Counted from the stretch's first letter, positions 17,424 to 26,494 are shown. The stretch is 64,000 nucleotides of DNA from Streptomyces paradoxus (GCF_014202475.1 NZ_JACHGV010000005.1:186001-250000); one strand, 5' to 3'. Notes: a model not told the origin generated them from the letters alone. Program-made: numbers and translations.

Positions 17424-17996
17424 ATGAGACTCTTCGCGGCCGTGCTGCCCCCTGACGAAGTGTGCCGTGAACTCGGCGGTGTGGTCGACGAGTTGCGCGC
17501 GCTGCCCGGCGCCGACGGCATGCGCTGGACCGGCCGTCCCGGCTGGCACTTCACGCTCGCCTTCTACGGTGAGGTCGACGACGCTGTCGTCCCGGAGCTG
17601 TCGGAGCGGCTGGAGCGGGCCGCGCGCCGGACCGAGCCGTTCGCACTGGCCGTGCGGGGTGGCGGGCAGTTCGGGCACGGGAAGGCGCTGTGGGCCGGGG
17701 CCGAGGGAGACCTGGCGACCCTCCGGCTGCTGGCCGAGCGGGCCGAGGCGGCCGCGCGCAAGGCCGGGGTGCCGATGGGGGAGCACCGGCGGTACAAGGC
17801 CCATCTGACCGTGGCGCGGAACCGCGCCGCGGGGGAGGTGCGGCCCTTTCTGGACGTCCTCGCGGGGTTCTCGGGCCGGACCTGGACGGTGCGGGAGCTC
17901 TGCCTGGTGCGGAGCCATCTGCCGGCCTCCGGGGTCCCGGGGGAGCAGCCCCGGTACGAGGCGGTCGGGCGCTGGCCGCTCGGCGGCGCCGGTTAG
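17424..17996 (+). CDS. thpR: RNA 2',3'-cyclic phosphodiesterase (2H family)
   Basis: Protein of 190 residues of the LigT/ThpR 2H phosphoesterase family, which hydrolyses 2',3'-cyclic phosphates on RNA ends and shows 2'-5' ligase activity in vitro. The start MRLFAAVLPP is typical and both catalytic HxT motifs are present: WHFTLAFYG and AHLTVARN, about 80 residues apart. It lies divergent from the GNAT gene and is followed 10 bases later by a tiny membrane-protein ORF. Confidence 0.8.
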   Translation: MRLFAAVLPPDEVCRELGGVVDELRALPGADGMRWTGRPGWHFTLAFYGEVDDAVVPELSERLERAARRTEPFALAVRGGGQFGHGKALWAGAEGDLATLRLLAERAEAAARKAGVPMGEHRRYKAHLTVARNRAAGEVRPFLDVLAGFSGRTWTVRELCLVRSHLPASGVPGEQPRYEAVGRWPLGGAG

Positions 17997-17999
17997 GCT
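17994..17999 (+). promoter_or_regulatory. Possible -10 element for leaderless small ORF
   Basis: TAGGCT overlaps the phosphodiesterase stop codon and ends 7 bases before the GTG at 18007, the spacing seen in leaderless Streptomyces genes. No good -35 box is visible, so this is tentative. Confidence 0.3.
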
Positions 18000-18006
18000 C
18001 GGTGCC

Positions 18007-18096
18007 GTGGACCCGAAAACCCGCAACCGGATCATGGCCGGTGTGCTCGTGCTGATGTTTCTCGTCGTGGCCCTGGCTTCCGTGCTCGGGAGGTAG
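18007..18096 (+). CDS. 29-residue single-pass membrane protein
   Basis: Tiny ORF from GTG to TAG encoding a basic N-terminus (DPKTRNR) followed by a hydrophobic helix (IMAGVLVLMFLVVALASVL) and a final Gly-Arg. This positive-inside, one-helix layout looks like a real small membrane protein and I recall similar sequences beside thpR in other Streptomyces. Function unknown. No Shine-Dalgarno is present; translation may be leaderless or coupled to thpR. Confidence 0.5.
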   Translation: MDPKTRNRIMAGVLVLMFLVVALASVLGR

Positions 18097-18142
18097 GGCG
18101 GCGGGGAACTGCTGACGGCTGTTCTCCGGCTGCGGGCCGGTG

Positions 18143-18208
18143 GGGGCCGGTCGCGCCCACGCGGCGAAGCCGCATGTCGATACCGGCCCCGCGCCCCTGA
18201 GGGGGGCG
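18143..18208. repeat. Dispersed Streptomyces palindromic repeat
   Basis: Nested hairpins: outer GGGGCCGGT/ACCGGCCCC (18143-18151, 18182-18190), inner GCGGC-GAA-GCCGC (18161-18173), and a following GCCCC-TGA-GGGG hairpin. Close variants of this unit occur many times between genes in Streptomyces chromosomes. Here it sits between the small ORF and the end of the aldo/keto reductase gene and may also end transcription. Confidence 0.6.
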
Positions 18209-18211
18209 TGC

Positions 18212-19204
18212 CTACCAGGCGAAGGCCTCCGGGCTCGGGCCCGGGCCCGGGAAGATCTCGTCCAGGCCGGTCAGGAGTTCCTCGGAGAGCTCCAGCTCGG
18301 ACGCGCGGACGGCGGAGGCGAGCTGCTCGGCGGTGCGCGGGCCGACGATCGGGCCGGTCACGCCGGGGCGGGTGAGCAGCCAGGCCAGGGCGGCCTCGCC
18401 GGGCTCGACGCCGTGCTTGTCGAGCAGGTCCTCGTAGGACTGGATCTGTGCCCGGGTGGCGGGGTCGTTGAGCGCGTCGGCCGCGCGGCCGGAGGCGCGG
18501 CGCTTGCCCTCGACCTCCTTCTTGAGGACACCGCCCAGCAGACCGCCGTGCAGCGGCGACCACGGGATGACGCCGAGCCCGTACTCCTGCGCGGCCGGGA
18601 CGACCTCCATCTCGGCGCGCCGCTCGGCGAGGTTGTACAGGCACTGCTCGCTGACCAGGCCGATGGTGCCGCCGCGCCGGGCGGCGATCTCGTTGGCCTG
18701 GGCGATCTTGTAGCCGGGGAAGTTCGACGACCCGACGTAGAGGATCTTGCCCTGCTGGACCAGGACGTCGATCGCCTGCCAGATCTCGTCGAAGGGGGTG
18801 TCCCGGTCGATGTGGTGGAACTGGTAGACGTCGATGTAGTCGGTCTGGAGCCGCTTGAGGCTGGCGTCCACGGCCCGCCGGATGTTGACCGCGGAGAGCT
18901 TGTCGTGGTTGGGCCAGGCCGGGCCGTCGGCGCCCATGTTGCCGTAGACCTTCGTGGCGAGGACGACCTTGTCGCGGCGTCCCTCGCCCTGGGCGAACCA
19001 GTTGCCGATGATGCTTTCGGTACGGCCCTTGTTCTCGCCCCAGCCGTACACATTGGCGGTGTCGAAGAAGTTGATGCCCGCGTCCAGCGCCGCGTCCATG
19101 ATGGCGTGGCTGTCGGCCTCGTCGGTCTGGGGGCCGAAGTTCATGGTGCCGAGGACGAGCCGGCTGACCTTGAGTCCCGTGCGTCCGAGCTGCGTGTACT
19201 TCAT
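18212..19204 (-). CDS. Aldo/keto reductase
   Basis: NADPH-dependent oxidoreductase of 330 residues with a TIM-barrel fold. Visible are the N-terminal LGRTGLKVSRLVLGTMNFG, the catalytic Asp and Tyr in FFDTANVYGWGENKGRTE, the Lys in VVLATKVYG and the His in YQFHHIDRDTP. The C-terminal cofactor region PIVGPRTAEQLASAV is also present. It belongs to the YajO/Tas-like group, which reduces varied carbonyls; no specific substrate is evident. Transcribed alone. The ATG at 19204 fits the usual family N-terminus. Confidence 0.85.
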   Translation of the reverse strand: MKYTQLGRTGLKVSRLVLGTMNFGPQTDEADSHAIMDAALDAGINFFDTANVYGWGENKGRTESIIGNWFAQGEGRRDKVVLATKVYGNMGADGPAWPNHDKLSAVNIRRAVDASLKRLQTDYIDVYQFHHIDRDTPFDEIWQAIDVLVQQGKILYVGSSNFPGYKIAQANEIAARRGGTIGLVSEQCLYNLAERRAEMEVVPAAQEYGLGVIPWSPLHGGLLGGVLKKEVEGKRRASGRAADALNDPATRAQIQSYEDLLDKHGVEPGEAALAWLLTRPGVTGPIVGPRTAEQLASAVRASELELSEELLTGLDEIFPGPGPSPEAFAW

Positions 19205-19278
19205 GGTCCCCAAGCCAACGTCTTGAAGTGCGCTCCAAGCAAGCGATCTCGGGGAGGAGCCTTGGTCCGTCGAGCCTG

Positions 19279-19953
19279 CTACTCCCCGTAGGGCCCGGCC
19301 AGGTCCCAGCCCTGGTGCATCGCGTCCGCGAAGGCCGCCGCGATCTTGTGTTCGCCGCTCGCGTTGGGGTGGGTGCCGTCGTAGGTGTCGGTGGCGATGT
19401 CGTACGACGGCGGGGGTGAGGCCACCAGGACGGGGGAGCCGGGCTCGTCGAGGTCGGCTGCCGCCTTGGCGAGGAGTTCGTTGAAGCGGGCGACCTCGCC
19501 GGCGAAGGCCGCGTCCGACTGGGCGCGCACGTTCGGCGTCACCGGCAGCCACACCATCCCCACCCGGCGGTTCGCCGCCCGCGCCTCGGCCGTGAAAGCC
19601 CGGACGTTCTCGGCGGTCTGCTCCGCGTTGGTGTAGAAGCCGAGGTCGATCAGGCCCAGGGAGACCAGGAGCACGTCCGCGTGGCACGACCGCACCGCCT
19701 CGCCGATCAGCGGCGCCATGTGCTGCCAGCCCTCGCCCCAGCCGGCCAGGTGGGCGCGCGGGAAGTCCGGTTCGGCGTAGGCGTACGACACCGGGGCCTC
19801 GGCGAGCTTGTCGTAGAGCGTCTCGCGCGGCCCGACGAGGGTGAAGGGGCCGCCGTAGGAACGGCACAGGTGCTGCCACAGCCGGTAGCGCCATGTGTGT
19901 TCGCCCGTGCTTCCGATCGTCATGGAGTCACCGACGGGCATGAACCTGAGCAT
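19279..19953 (-). CDS. SGNH/GDSL hydrolase
   Basis: Esterase-like protein of 224 residues. Block I is MPVGDSMTIGS (catalytic Ser in GDS), and block V is YDGTHPNASGEHKIA with the catalytic Asp and His. An Asn-type oxyanion residue lies in the middle (LPVTPNVRAQ). It lacks a signal peptide from the ATG at 19953, so it is probably cytoplasmic unless the start is further upstream. Such enzymes deacylate or hydrolyse esters on sugars or lipids; no substrate is indicated. Confidence 0.75.
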   Translation of the reverse strand: MLRFMPVGDSMTIGSTGEHTWRYRLWQHLCRSYGGPFTLVGPRETLYDKLAEAPVSYAYAEPDFPRAHLAGWGEGWQHMAPLIGEAVRSCHADVLLVSLGLIDLGFYTNAEQTAENVRAFTAEARAANRRVGMVWLPVTPNVRAQSDAAFAGEVARFNELLAKAAADLDEPGSPVLVASPPPSYDIATDTYDGTHPNASGEHKIAAAFADAMHQGWDLAGPYGE

Positions 19954-20077
19954 CCGCTCATGATGAACGATCTGAACGCCCGGCGGGGTGTGAGTCGGGC
20001 CACGCCCCTCCGGCCTGCCGTCGGGCCTGTGATCCGTTACGCCGATGAACCGCGGAGCCGGATGGCAGGCTTGGGGC

Positions 20078-21052
20078 ATGCGCAGACCGTTCGCCCTCCT
20101 CGCCGCGGCCCTCCTCACGGGCGCCCTCGCCGTGCCCGCCTCCGCCGCCGACGGCGACGAGGAGTTCACGATCAAGGACCCGCGCATCACCGAGTCCAGC
20201 GGCCTGGCGGCCTCGCGGCAGCACCCCGGCATCTACTGGACGCACAACGACAGCGACGACGGGGCGTACCTCTACGCCGTCGACAGCGCGACGGGCGAGA
20301 CGGTCGCCACCGTCACCATGTCCGGCGTGGGCAGCCCCCGCGACGTCGAGGCCATCTCCATCGGGCCGGACGACCAGATCTACGTCGGCGACATCGGCGA
20401 CAACCTCGGCGGCACCTGGCCGTACGTCTGGATCTACCGGCTGCCCGAGCCGAAGAACCTGCGCGACCAGACGATCAAGGCCACGCAGTACGTCGTGAAG
20501 TACTCCGACGGCGCGCGGGACGCCGAGTCCCTTGTCGTGCACCCGAAGACCGGCCGCGTCTACATCGTCGACAAGAACGAGAAGGGCGGGCACCTGTACG
20601 AGGGTCCGGCCCGGCTCTCCCCGTCCGGGTCGAACACGTTCCGGCCCGTCGCGGCCGTCCCCGACCTGGAGGCCACCGACGCCACGCTCTCCCCGGACGG
20701 CGAACACCTCGTCGTCCGCAGCTACTTCGGGGCGATCGCGTACGACTGGAACGGCGGGAAGATCAAGAAGAAGGAACGGCTCGGTGTGCCGTTCCTCGGC
20801 CAGGGGGAGTCCGTCACCTACACCGCGGACGGCAAGAAGCTGATGTACGGCGCAGAGGGGGCGGACAGCCCGGTGGAGGGGCAGGACGCGCCCGGTGGAT
20901 CCAGCGCCTCTTCAAGCAGCGGCGGTTCGGCCGCACGGGACGACGGAGCCGGCGGCGACGGGCTCGGCGGCAACCTCAGGACCGGCGCCATCGCGGTGGC
21001 CGTGGCGTGCGCCGCCCTGCTCGGTCTGCGTGGGCTGCGCCGACGGAAGTAG
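20078..21052 (+). CDS. Secreted propeller-like protein with C-terminal anchor
   Basis: Exported protein of 324 residues: Sec signal peptide (MRRPFALLAAALLTGALAVPASA), about 240 residues of beta-propeller-type repeats (GIYWTHNDSDDGAYLYAVDSATGE, YVGDIGDNLGG, GRVYIVDKNEKGGHLYEG), a Ser/Gly-rich linker and a terminal hydrophobic helix ending in RRRK. The layout indicates a surface protein held by its C-terminus. There is no LAXTG box, so anchoring is probably by the membrane helix. Function unknown. A longer frame starting at 20045 lacks a signal-peptide-like start. Confidence 0.65.
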   Translation: MRRPFALLAAALLTGALAVPASAADGDEEFTIKDPRITESSGLAASRQHPGIYWTHNDSDDGAYLYAVDSATGETVATVTMSGVGSPRDVEAISIGPDDQIYVGDIGDNLGGTWPYVWIYRLPEPKNLRDQTIKATQYVVKYSDGARDAESLVVHPKTGRVYIVDKNEKGGHLYEGPARLSPSGSNTFRPVAAVPDLEATDATLSPDGEHLVVRSYFGAIAYDWNGGKIKKKERLGVPFLGQGESVTYTADGKKLMYGAEGADSPVEGQDAPGGSSASSSSGGSAARDDGAGGDGLGGNLRTGAIAVAVACAALLGLRGLRRRK

Positions 21053-21148
21053 AAGCCGGAAGGCGGTTCTCCGACTCGTCCAGGATCCGCCGGAGTTGAA
21101 ACCCGACGTGGTCGAAGTACGTCCCCTCCCAGACAGACGTCGCCCGGA

Positions 21149-21985
21149 TCACCTGGCGACGAAAACCACCCGGAACATCTTCGGCCACCACTTGCCGGTG
21201 AGCAGGAACTCTCCGGTGCCCGGGATGGCGGCGATGCCGTTCAGCACCTCGGCGGGCTGTCGCTCCTTCGAGGACAGCAGCCCCGAGGCGTCGATCTGAG
21301 CGGTGACCGCGCCGGTGCCCGAGTCGACGCGCACGATCCGGTCGGAGGGCCAGACATTGGCGTACACGTGGTCGCCCACGCATTCCAGCTCGTTGAGCCG
21401 CGGCACCGGACGGCCTCGATGAGTGACGAGGAGTTCACCCGTCGGGGCCAGCGTGCGCGGGTCCCGCAAGGTCAGCCGAGCGGAACCGTCACTGGTGACC
21501 AGCCGCCCGCGCCCCGGCTGGTGGCATACGCCCCAGCCCTCCGCCGGGTAGGGGAGACGACGCAGTTCGGCCAGGGTTTTGGCATCCCGTTCGATGGCGA
21601 TGTGGTCCCGGAAGGTCAACTGCCACAACGTCCGTCCGAGGACGGTGACCCCTTCCCCGAACAGTGGAGCCGGCAGGTCGGCACGGACGGCGGGACGCCG
21701 GCCGGGCGGGCCCCGGCGGATCGACGACTCACCGGCCATGCCCGTCCCCTCGTAGAGGGTTCGCCCCGCCATCTCCAGGCCCTGCGTATAGGCCTTCGGG
21801 TCGTGAGGCAGGACGTCGAGGACCCTGACCCTCAGGTGCTCGACCGGCCCCACGGCAGACCCGGCCGCGGTCTTCGTGTGCATCGGTGAGCGGTCGTCAG
21901 CCGCACAGGAGGCGAGCAGTGCCGAGCCCCCCAGGACCGCGGCCGCGAGGGCCGGGAGTGCGCGCATCCGCGCGCACCGGGCCAT
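21149..21985 (-). CDS. Glutaminyl-peptide cyclotransferase lipoprotein
   Basis: Exported protein of 278 residues of the plant-type glutaminyl cyclase family (five-bladed propeller), which converts N-terminal Gln to pyroglutamate. Family blocks are YTQGLEM, LYEGTGMAGESSIRR, LFGEGV, LNELE...VYANVWPSDRIVRVD and VLNGIAAIPGTGEFLLTGKWWPKMF. The lipobox LLASC predicts membrane anchoring outside the cell. The start could be 21985, 21967 or 22009; none has a clear ribosome site. It lies just downstream of the BY-kinase gene, so it may be carried on the polysaccharide transcript. Confidence 0.75.
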   Translation of the reverse strand: MARCARMRALPALAAAVLGGSALLASCAADDRSPMHTKTAAGSAVGPVEHLRVRVLDVLPHDPKAYTQGLEMAGRTLYEGTGMAGESSIRRGPPGRRPAVRADLPAPLFGEGVTVLGRTLWQLTFRDHIAIERDAKTLAELRRLPYPAEGWGVCHQPGRGRLVTSDGSARLTLRDPRTLAPTGELLVTHRGRPVPRLNELECVGDHVYANVWPSDRIVRVDSGTGAVTAQIDASGLLSSKERQPAEVLNGIAAIPGTGEFLLTGKWWPKMFRVVFVAR

Positions 21986-22097
21986 CGGCCGGGAGCCGCG
22001 AACCGCCATTCCGGGTCCGCTGCGCCGACGACCGCCGGGCCGAGGGCGCGGCACCTGCCGGGCGCGGCCCGGGCCGGCCGCGGCATCCCCTCCTCGG

Positions 22098-23627
22098 TCA
22101 GTGATGGTCTCCGCCTTCCTGGGCAGCCACCGGGGTGGTGTCCTTCCCCTTCGGTGCGGCCGGCGCGGGGAAGACGCCGATCGTCGCCGGCCTGCCGCGG
22201 CGGCGCAGCCGTGGCCGGAGCGTGGCCCGGGCCAGGAGCCGGAGCCGCTCGCGGCGTCCCGAGGTCTTGGGGCGGTACCCGTAGCCGTACTGCTCGCTGT
22301 CGCGTTTGGCGGGCACCATGTTGAGGACGCTGCCGAGCACGGTGGCGCCGACGTCCTGCAGTGCGCGCACGGCGTCGGTGACCTGACCCCGGGAGCTCTT
22401 CGCGTAGCGGGCGGCCAGCAGGTAGCCGTCGACCGCCGAGGCCATCGCCGGTGTGTCCGCGACCGGGAGGACCGGCGCGGTGTCGATCACCACATGGTCG
22501 AACCTGTCGGCGAGCGAGCGCACCACGGTGCGGAACTGCTCCGAGCCCAGCATCTCCGCGGGGTTCGGCGGCAGCACCCCGCTGGCCAGCACCGAGAATG
22601 AGCCCGCCGACTGCGTCACGTCCTCGGCGTTCGCCTGGCCGATCATCACGGTGGTCAGCCCGGCGTCCTGTACCAGGCCGAGCGCGGAGGCCACACTGGG
22701 GCGCCGCAGGTCAGCGTCGACCAGGCAGACCGAGGAACCGAACTCGGCCAGGGAGGACGCCAGGTTGATCGAGATGCTCGTCTTCCCCTCGGCAGGCACC
22801 GCGCTGGTGACCGCGATGACCTTGGGCGGGGCGTCGATGTCCACGAACCGGAGGTTGGTGCGCAGCCGTCTGAAGTCCTCCGCCCGCCGGCCGAACGCGT
22901 CGTCGTCCACCGCCACCGTGTGCCGGGAGGCACTCTGGTCGAGGACGACGCTGCCGAGTACGGCCGTTCCGCCGGTGCCGGCGAGACACCGGGTGAGGTC
23001 GCTGCGGCTGCGCACCGAGGTGTCCAGCGACTCCCGCGCGACCGCCAGGCCGGTACCGAGGCCCAGGCCGGCCACGAGCCCGAGTGCGAGGTTGAGCACC
23101 AGGTTCGGGGACGTCGGCGTCCTGGGCCTGGTGGCGTGCTCGGTGATGCTCAGCCGGACGGGCGAGAGCCGGGCGCCCTCCGGTCGTTCGATCTTGGCGA
23201 TGACCTCGGCGAAGCGGTGGGCGACCGCGTTGCTGATCCGGGCCGCCCGGACCGGTTTGGTGTCGGTGACGGTGATCTTGAGAAGTACCGTTTCGAGAGG
23301 CACCTCTGTGGTGATCTTCCGGGACAGCTGTGAGGGCGTCATGTCCAGCCGCAGAAACTCGGCGACCGGTCCGGTCACGTAAGGGCTGGTGACCACTTCC
23401 GCGTAGGAGCGGACGCGAGCCTGGGCGAAGCTGTTGCCCTGATTGAGCTTGACCGTGTCGTCCCAGTCCTGGAGCGACACGAAGAGGGTCGAGGTGGCCT
23501 GGTACTGCGGTGTGGTGGTGTGGGTGACGAACACGCCGACCGCTGTTCCCAGCAGGCCCAGCGCCGCGATGATCCGCCAGCGCCTGACCAGGAACCGAAG
23601 GTAGTCGGACAGATTCAAGGTATCCAT
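22098..23627 (-). CDS. Wzz/bacterial tyrosine kinase (chain-length regulator)
   Basis: Protein of 509 residues combining a Wzz domain (transmembrane helices about 17-36 and 177-197 around an extracellular loop) with a cytoplasmic BY-kinase domain: Walker A PAEGKTSISINLA (278-290), Walker A' VCLVDADLRRP (300-310) and Walker B HVVIDTAPV (378-386). Tyr447, 449 and 451 form a short C-terminal tyrosine cluster. Such proteins set polysaccharide chain length and cycle between phosphorylated and free states with Wzx/Wzy. The window's low-molecular-weight phosphatase at 44.6 kb is a plausible counterpart. Confidence 0.85.
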   Translation of the reverse strand: MDTLNLSDYLRFLVRRWRIIAALGLLGTAVGVFVTHTTTPQYQATSTLFVSLQDWDDTVKLNQGNSFAQARVRSYAEVVTSPYVTGPVAEFLRLDMTPSQLSRKITTEVPLETVLLKITVTDTKPVRAARISNAVAHRFAEVIAKIERPEGARLSPVRLSITEHATRPRTPTSPNLVLNLALGLVAGLGLGTGLAVARESLDTSVRSRSDLTRCLAGTGGTAVLGSVVLDQSASRHTVAVDDDAFGRRAEDFRRLRTNLRFVDIDAPPKVIAVTSAVPAEGKTSISINLASSLAEFGSSVCLVDADLRRPSVASALGLVQDAGLTTVMIGQANAEDVTQSAGSFSVLASGVLPPNPAEMLGSEQFRTVVRSLADRFDHVVIDTAPVLPVADTPAMASAVDGYLLAARYAKSSRGQVTDAVRALQDVGATVLGSVLNMVPAKRDSEQYGYGYRPKTSGRRERLRLLARATLRPRLRRRGRPATIGVFPAPAAPKGKDTTPVAAQEGGDHH

Positions 23628-23677
23628 CCCAGGTGTTCAAAAAGGCAGCAACATGGATATTTGGCAGCTACGTGATC

Positions 23678-23690
23678 GTATCCGCGATAC
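23678..23690. promoter_or_regulatory. Palindrome upstream of BY-kinase gene
   Basis: GTATC-CGC-GATAC, a 5-base inverted repeat about 50 bases upstream of the kinase start on the minus strand, in a 179-base gap that must hold that gene's promoter. Possible operator; no protein can be named. Confidence 0.35.
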
Positions 23691-23806
23691 ACGGCCAAAA
23701 CGTGCCACCTGCCGCCGAGTCGGCCGGAGCCGCCATCGGCGTCGGCGCGGCGTGCGTTCCGGCACGGCCGACCTGGAACCGGCTCCCGTGCCGCCGAGGG
23801 GGCGGA

Positions 23807-25723
23807 TCAGCCGGTGCACGGACCGCTCGGGAGCGCTCTGGCCCGCAGGGGGTGCACCAGGGGCTGACGCAGCACGAAGGCAGAACGGTCCGCGGGCCGT
23901 TCCAGCAAGTGGAGTACGAGGGTGCGCGCGGCACCCGCGGGCAGCTCGACGTCGAGGGTGAAGACGGGGTGGCCCCGCTCGGTGCCGTGGCTGAGCTGAG
24001 CGGAGCGTCCGTCCAGGGTGGCACGGGACAGGGTGGCGCCGGCACTGGCGTAATAGGACACCAGGAGGCGGTTGTCACCCGGCCGGGTGTCGTAGGGCGG
24101 GGCGTCCACCCGCTGGACGACGTACGGCGGGAGCCCCGAGGCAGGAGCCCGGTTGGCGAGGCGCACGGTCACGGTGACCTCGCGCCGGCCGTCCACGCAC
24201 CGGCCCGGTGCCCACGTGAGCCGGCGGTCGAGGTAGTAGTCGAGCTTCGTACCCGCCGCGTTGTTGACGACCAGTCCGGCCAGGGGAGCGGAACCTTCGG
24301 GCAGCGCTCCGCCGAACGACCGCGCCAGGAGCTCGCGCTGCTCCGCCGCGTGCCCGCTCCACACCTTGATCCGCCCCTCTCCCAACTGCCGGTGCAGTGC
24401 CGAGAAGAGTGCGGTCCGGCTCGTGGGGTCCGCCGACGCGCCGAGCAGCCGGATGGCCACCGCGCGCGCCACATCGAGGAAGTACGCCTTGCGCCGCTTG
24501 AAGTCCGGGTGGAGCGCGTAGCTGGCGCGCTCGCTGAGATCCACGACGTTGTGCGCGGTGACGGCGCTCCCGTCGGGCAGCCGGGCAGGGCCGGAGGCGG
24601 CGAGGAGCCCGGAGACCGCACCGGGGTCCAGGCCGAAGGCGCCGTCCACCCGCTGGCCGCTGTGCCGCTGCCACGCCGCGGCCCAGATCCGCGCCGCGTA
24701 CGGGAAGTGCGGGCTCATGTTGGAGTTGACCCAGGTCCGGGTCGGGGCGCTGGGGCCGTAGAGCCCGTTGAACTCCGCTCCCAGGTCGACGTCCGCATAG
24801 GCCTCGCTCAGTTCGGTGTCGTTGCCGAAGTGCTCGAAGCTCAGCCGGCCCCGCTCCGCCCTGAGCACCGCGAAGGCTCCCGGCAGCCCACCCGTTCCAC
24901 GAGCCTCCGCGGTGTTCTCGAACACCGCCAGATACCGTCGCGGTCCGTCGGCTCCGAGCATCGGGGGCATCAACCGGGCCGCCGCGGCGGCATCGTGGGC
25001 GAGAGGGGTGATCCGGTCGAGCTGCCGGGCGAGTTCGGTGCGCGCCCGGTCGGTGGCCGGCAGCCAGGTGCCGTGCGGGAGGTCGTCGACATCGGCACGC
25101 ACCCTCGATGCGCTGCGCGAGGCCTGTTCGAGAAGGGGAGCCACACGGCGCAGCGCGGAGAGGTTCAGGTGCCGGCCGTCGTCCGCCCCGGTGGAATCGA
25201 GTTCCTCGACGGTGCGCACCAGGGGAGGGAGCACGTCGCGGGTCAGCCGGTCGGAGGCCTCCGCGATACCGCGTACCGTACGGAAGGGGGCGCCGAGAAC
25301 CGGCAGATGAGCCGCCGGGAACCAGGCGGGGCCGGTCGTGAGCCGGTGGGCCCGGGCGGCGTGGCCGGTGGCGTCGCGCACCGCGTCCCGCACTGTCGCG
25401 GTCAGCGCCGCAGGAGGGCCGGCAGCGGTGGCCGAGGCCGCAGCGGGCTGCGCGAGGTGTTGCCGCCGCAGCGTCTCCAGGCTTCGCTGGGCCGCCAGCA
25501 GCTCATTCCGGGCGAGTACTCCGGTGGCCGCGATCCAGGCGGCACCGGCCAGGACCAGTCCGGCCACGGCGTACAGCGGCATCCTGACGCGACGGTCGCG
25601 CAGCCGGCGGACGACGACGGCGGGCAGGACCCGGTCCGCGTACCGGCGCGGAATCCATCGGGCCCGCTTCGCACCGGGCGGGGATTCCTGCACCCGCGAC
25701 GCACCACGGCGAGTCTCGGACAT
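23807..25723 (-). CDS. DUF4012 membrane-anchored glycan-cluster protein
   Basis: Protein of 638 residues with a basic N-terminus, one transmembrane helix (about 49-68) and a large extracytoplasmic part. The DUF4012 signature RRYLAVFENTAEARGTGGLPGAF is clear. DUF4012 genes recur in actinobacterial exopolysaccharide clusters, but the activity is unknown; export or attachment of glycan is a guess. AGGGAGTG precedes the ATG. The same strand carries the sugar transferase upstream (111-base gap) and the BY-kinase downstream. Confidence 0.8.
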   Translation of the reverse strand: MSETRRGASRVQESPPGAKRARWIPRRYADRVLPAVVVRRLRDRRVRMPLYAVAGLVLAGAAWIAATGVLARNELLAAQRSLETLRRQHLAQPAAASATAAGPPAALTATVRDAVRDATGHAARAHRLTTGPAWFPAAHLPVLGAPFRTVRGIAEASDRLTRDVLPPLVRTVEELDSTGADDGRHLNLSALRRVAPLLEQASRSASRVRADVDDLPHGTWLPATDRARTELARQLDRITPLAHDAAAAARLMPPMLGADGPRRYLAVFENTAEARGTGGLPGAFAVLRAERGRLSFEHFGNDTELSEAYADVDLGAEFNGLYGPSAPTRTWVNSNMSPHFPYAARIWAAAWQRHSGQRVDGAFGLDPGAVSGLLAASGPARLPDGSAVTAHNVVDLSERASYALHPDFKRRKAYFLDVARAVAIRLLGASADPTSRTALFSALHRQLGEGRIKVWSGHAAEQRELLARSFGGALPEGSAPLAGLVVNNAAGTKLDYYLDRRLTWAPGRCVDGRREVTVTVRLANRAPASGLPPYVVQRVDAPPYDTRPGDNRLLVSYYASAGATLSRATLDGRSAQLSHGTERGHPVFTLDVELPAGAARTLVLHLLERPADRSAFVLRQPLVHPLRARALPSGPCTG

Positions 25724-25834
25724 CTGATGTCACTCCCTGGCTGATCTCGTTCGCTGGGGCCTGCGGGTCCCCGCAACGCCCCGTGGGGCGCCGGGTGTGG
25801 AGGTGAGCACTCCGCGCGTCGCGCGGGCGCCGGC

Positions 25835-26494
25835 TCAGTACGCGCCGTCACCGCGCAGCACGGCGGGGAGGGTCCGGCAGAGGATCGCCAGGTCCAGCCT
25901 GATCGACCAGGTGTCGACGTACTCGAGATCCAGACGCAGGGCGTCCTCCCAGGCGAGGTCGGACCGTCCGCTCACCTGCCACAGCCCGGTGATCCCGGGG
26001 CGGACCAGCAGGCGGCGCCGGGCCTCCCCGGTGAACGCCGAGTCCACGACAGGGAGCGGACGGGGGCCGACCAGGGACATCTGCCCCCGCAGCACATTGA
26101 CCAGCTGCGGCAACTCGTCCAGGGAGTAACGCCGCAACCAGCGCCCGGCCGTGGTCACCCGCGGATCCTCGCGGATCTTGAAGAGGTGCCCGTCGGCCTC
26201 GTTGGACTCCTCCATGGCGACGCGCAACCGCTCCGAACCGACGTGCATCGTCCGCAGCTTCAGGACGTGGAACTCTTTGCCCCGCCAGCCGGTGCGGCGC
26301 TGGCGGAACAGCAGCGGGCCCGGACTGTCGAGCTTCACCGCGACGGCGGCGGCGATCAGCACCGGCGCCACGAACAGGAGCAGGACGGCGGCCCCCGCGC
26401 AGTCGATGAACCGCTTGGCGGCCCGGACGCCCACGTGCGCCCGCCCACCGGGAGCCGGCCGGTGAGGGGCCGTCTTCGCAGCGGATACCGGCAT
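25835..26494 (-). CDS. Polyprenyl-phosphate sugar-1-phosphate transferase
   Basis: Initiating enzyme of lipid-linked glycan assembly, 219 residues. It has one hydrophobic N-terminal segment (DCAGAAVLLLFVAPVLIAAAVAV) and the bacterial sugar transferase core: PGPLLFRQRRTGWRGKEFHVLKLRTM, RRYSLDELPQLVNVLRGQMSLVGPRP and RPGITGLWQVSGRSDL. It lacks the extra helices of WbaP/CpsE, so it is a short PglC-like form. It places the first sugar phosphate on undecaprenyl phosphate. GAAGGGA precedes the ATG at 26494. It starts the leftward polysaccharide operon. Confidence 0.85.
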   Translation of the reverse strand: MPVSAAKTAPHRPAPGGRAHVGVRAAKRFIDCAGAAVLLLFVAPVLIAAAVAVKLDSPGPLLFRQRRTGWRGKEFHVLKLRTMHVGSERLRVAMEESNEADGHLFKIREDPRVTTAGRWLRRYSLDELPQLVNVLRGQMSLVGPRPLPVVDSAFTGEARRRLLVRPGITGLWQVSGRSDLAWEDALRLDLEYVDTWSIRLDLAILCRTLPAVLRGDGAY

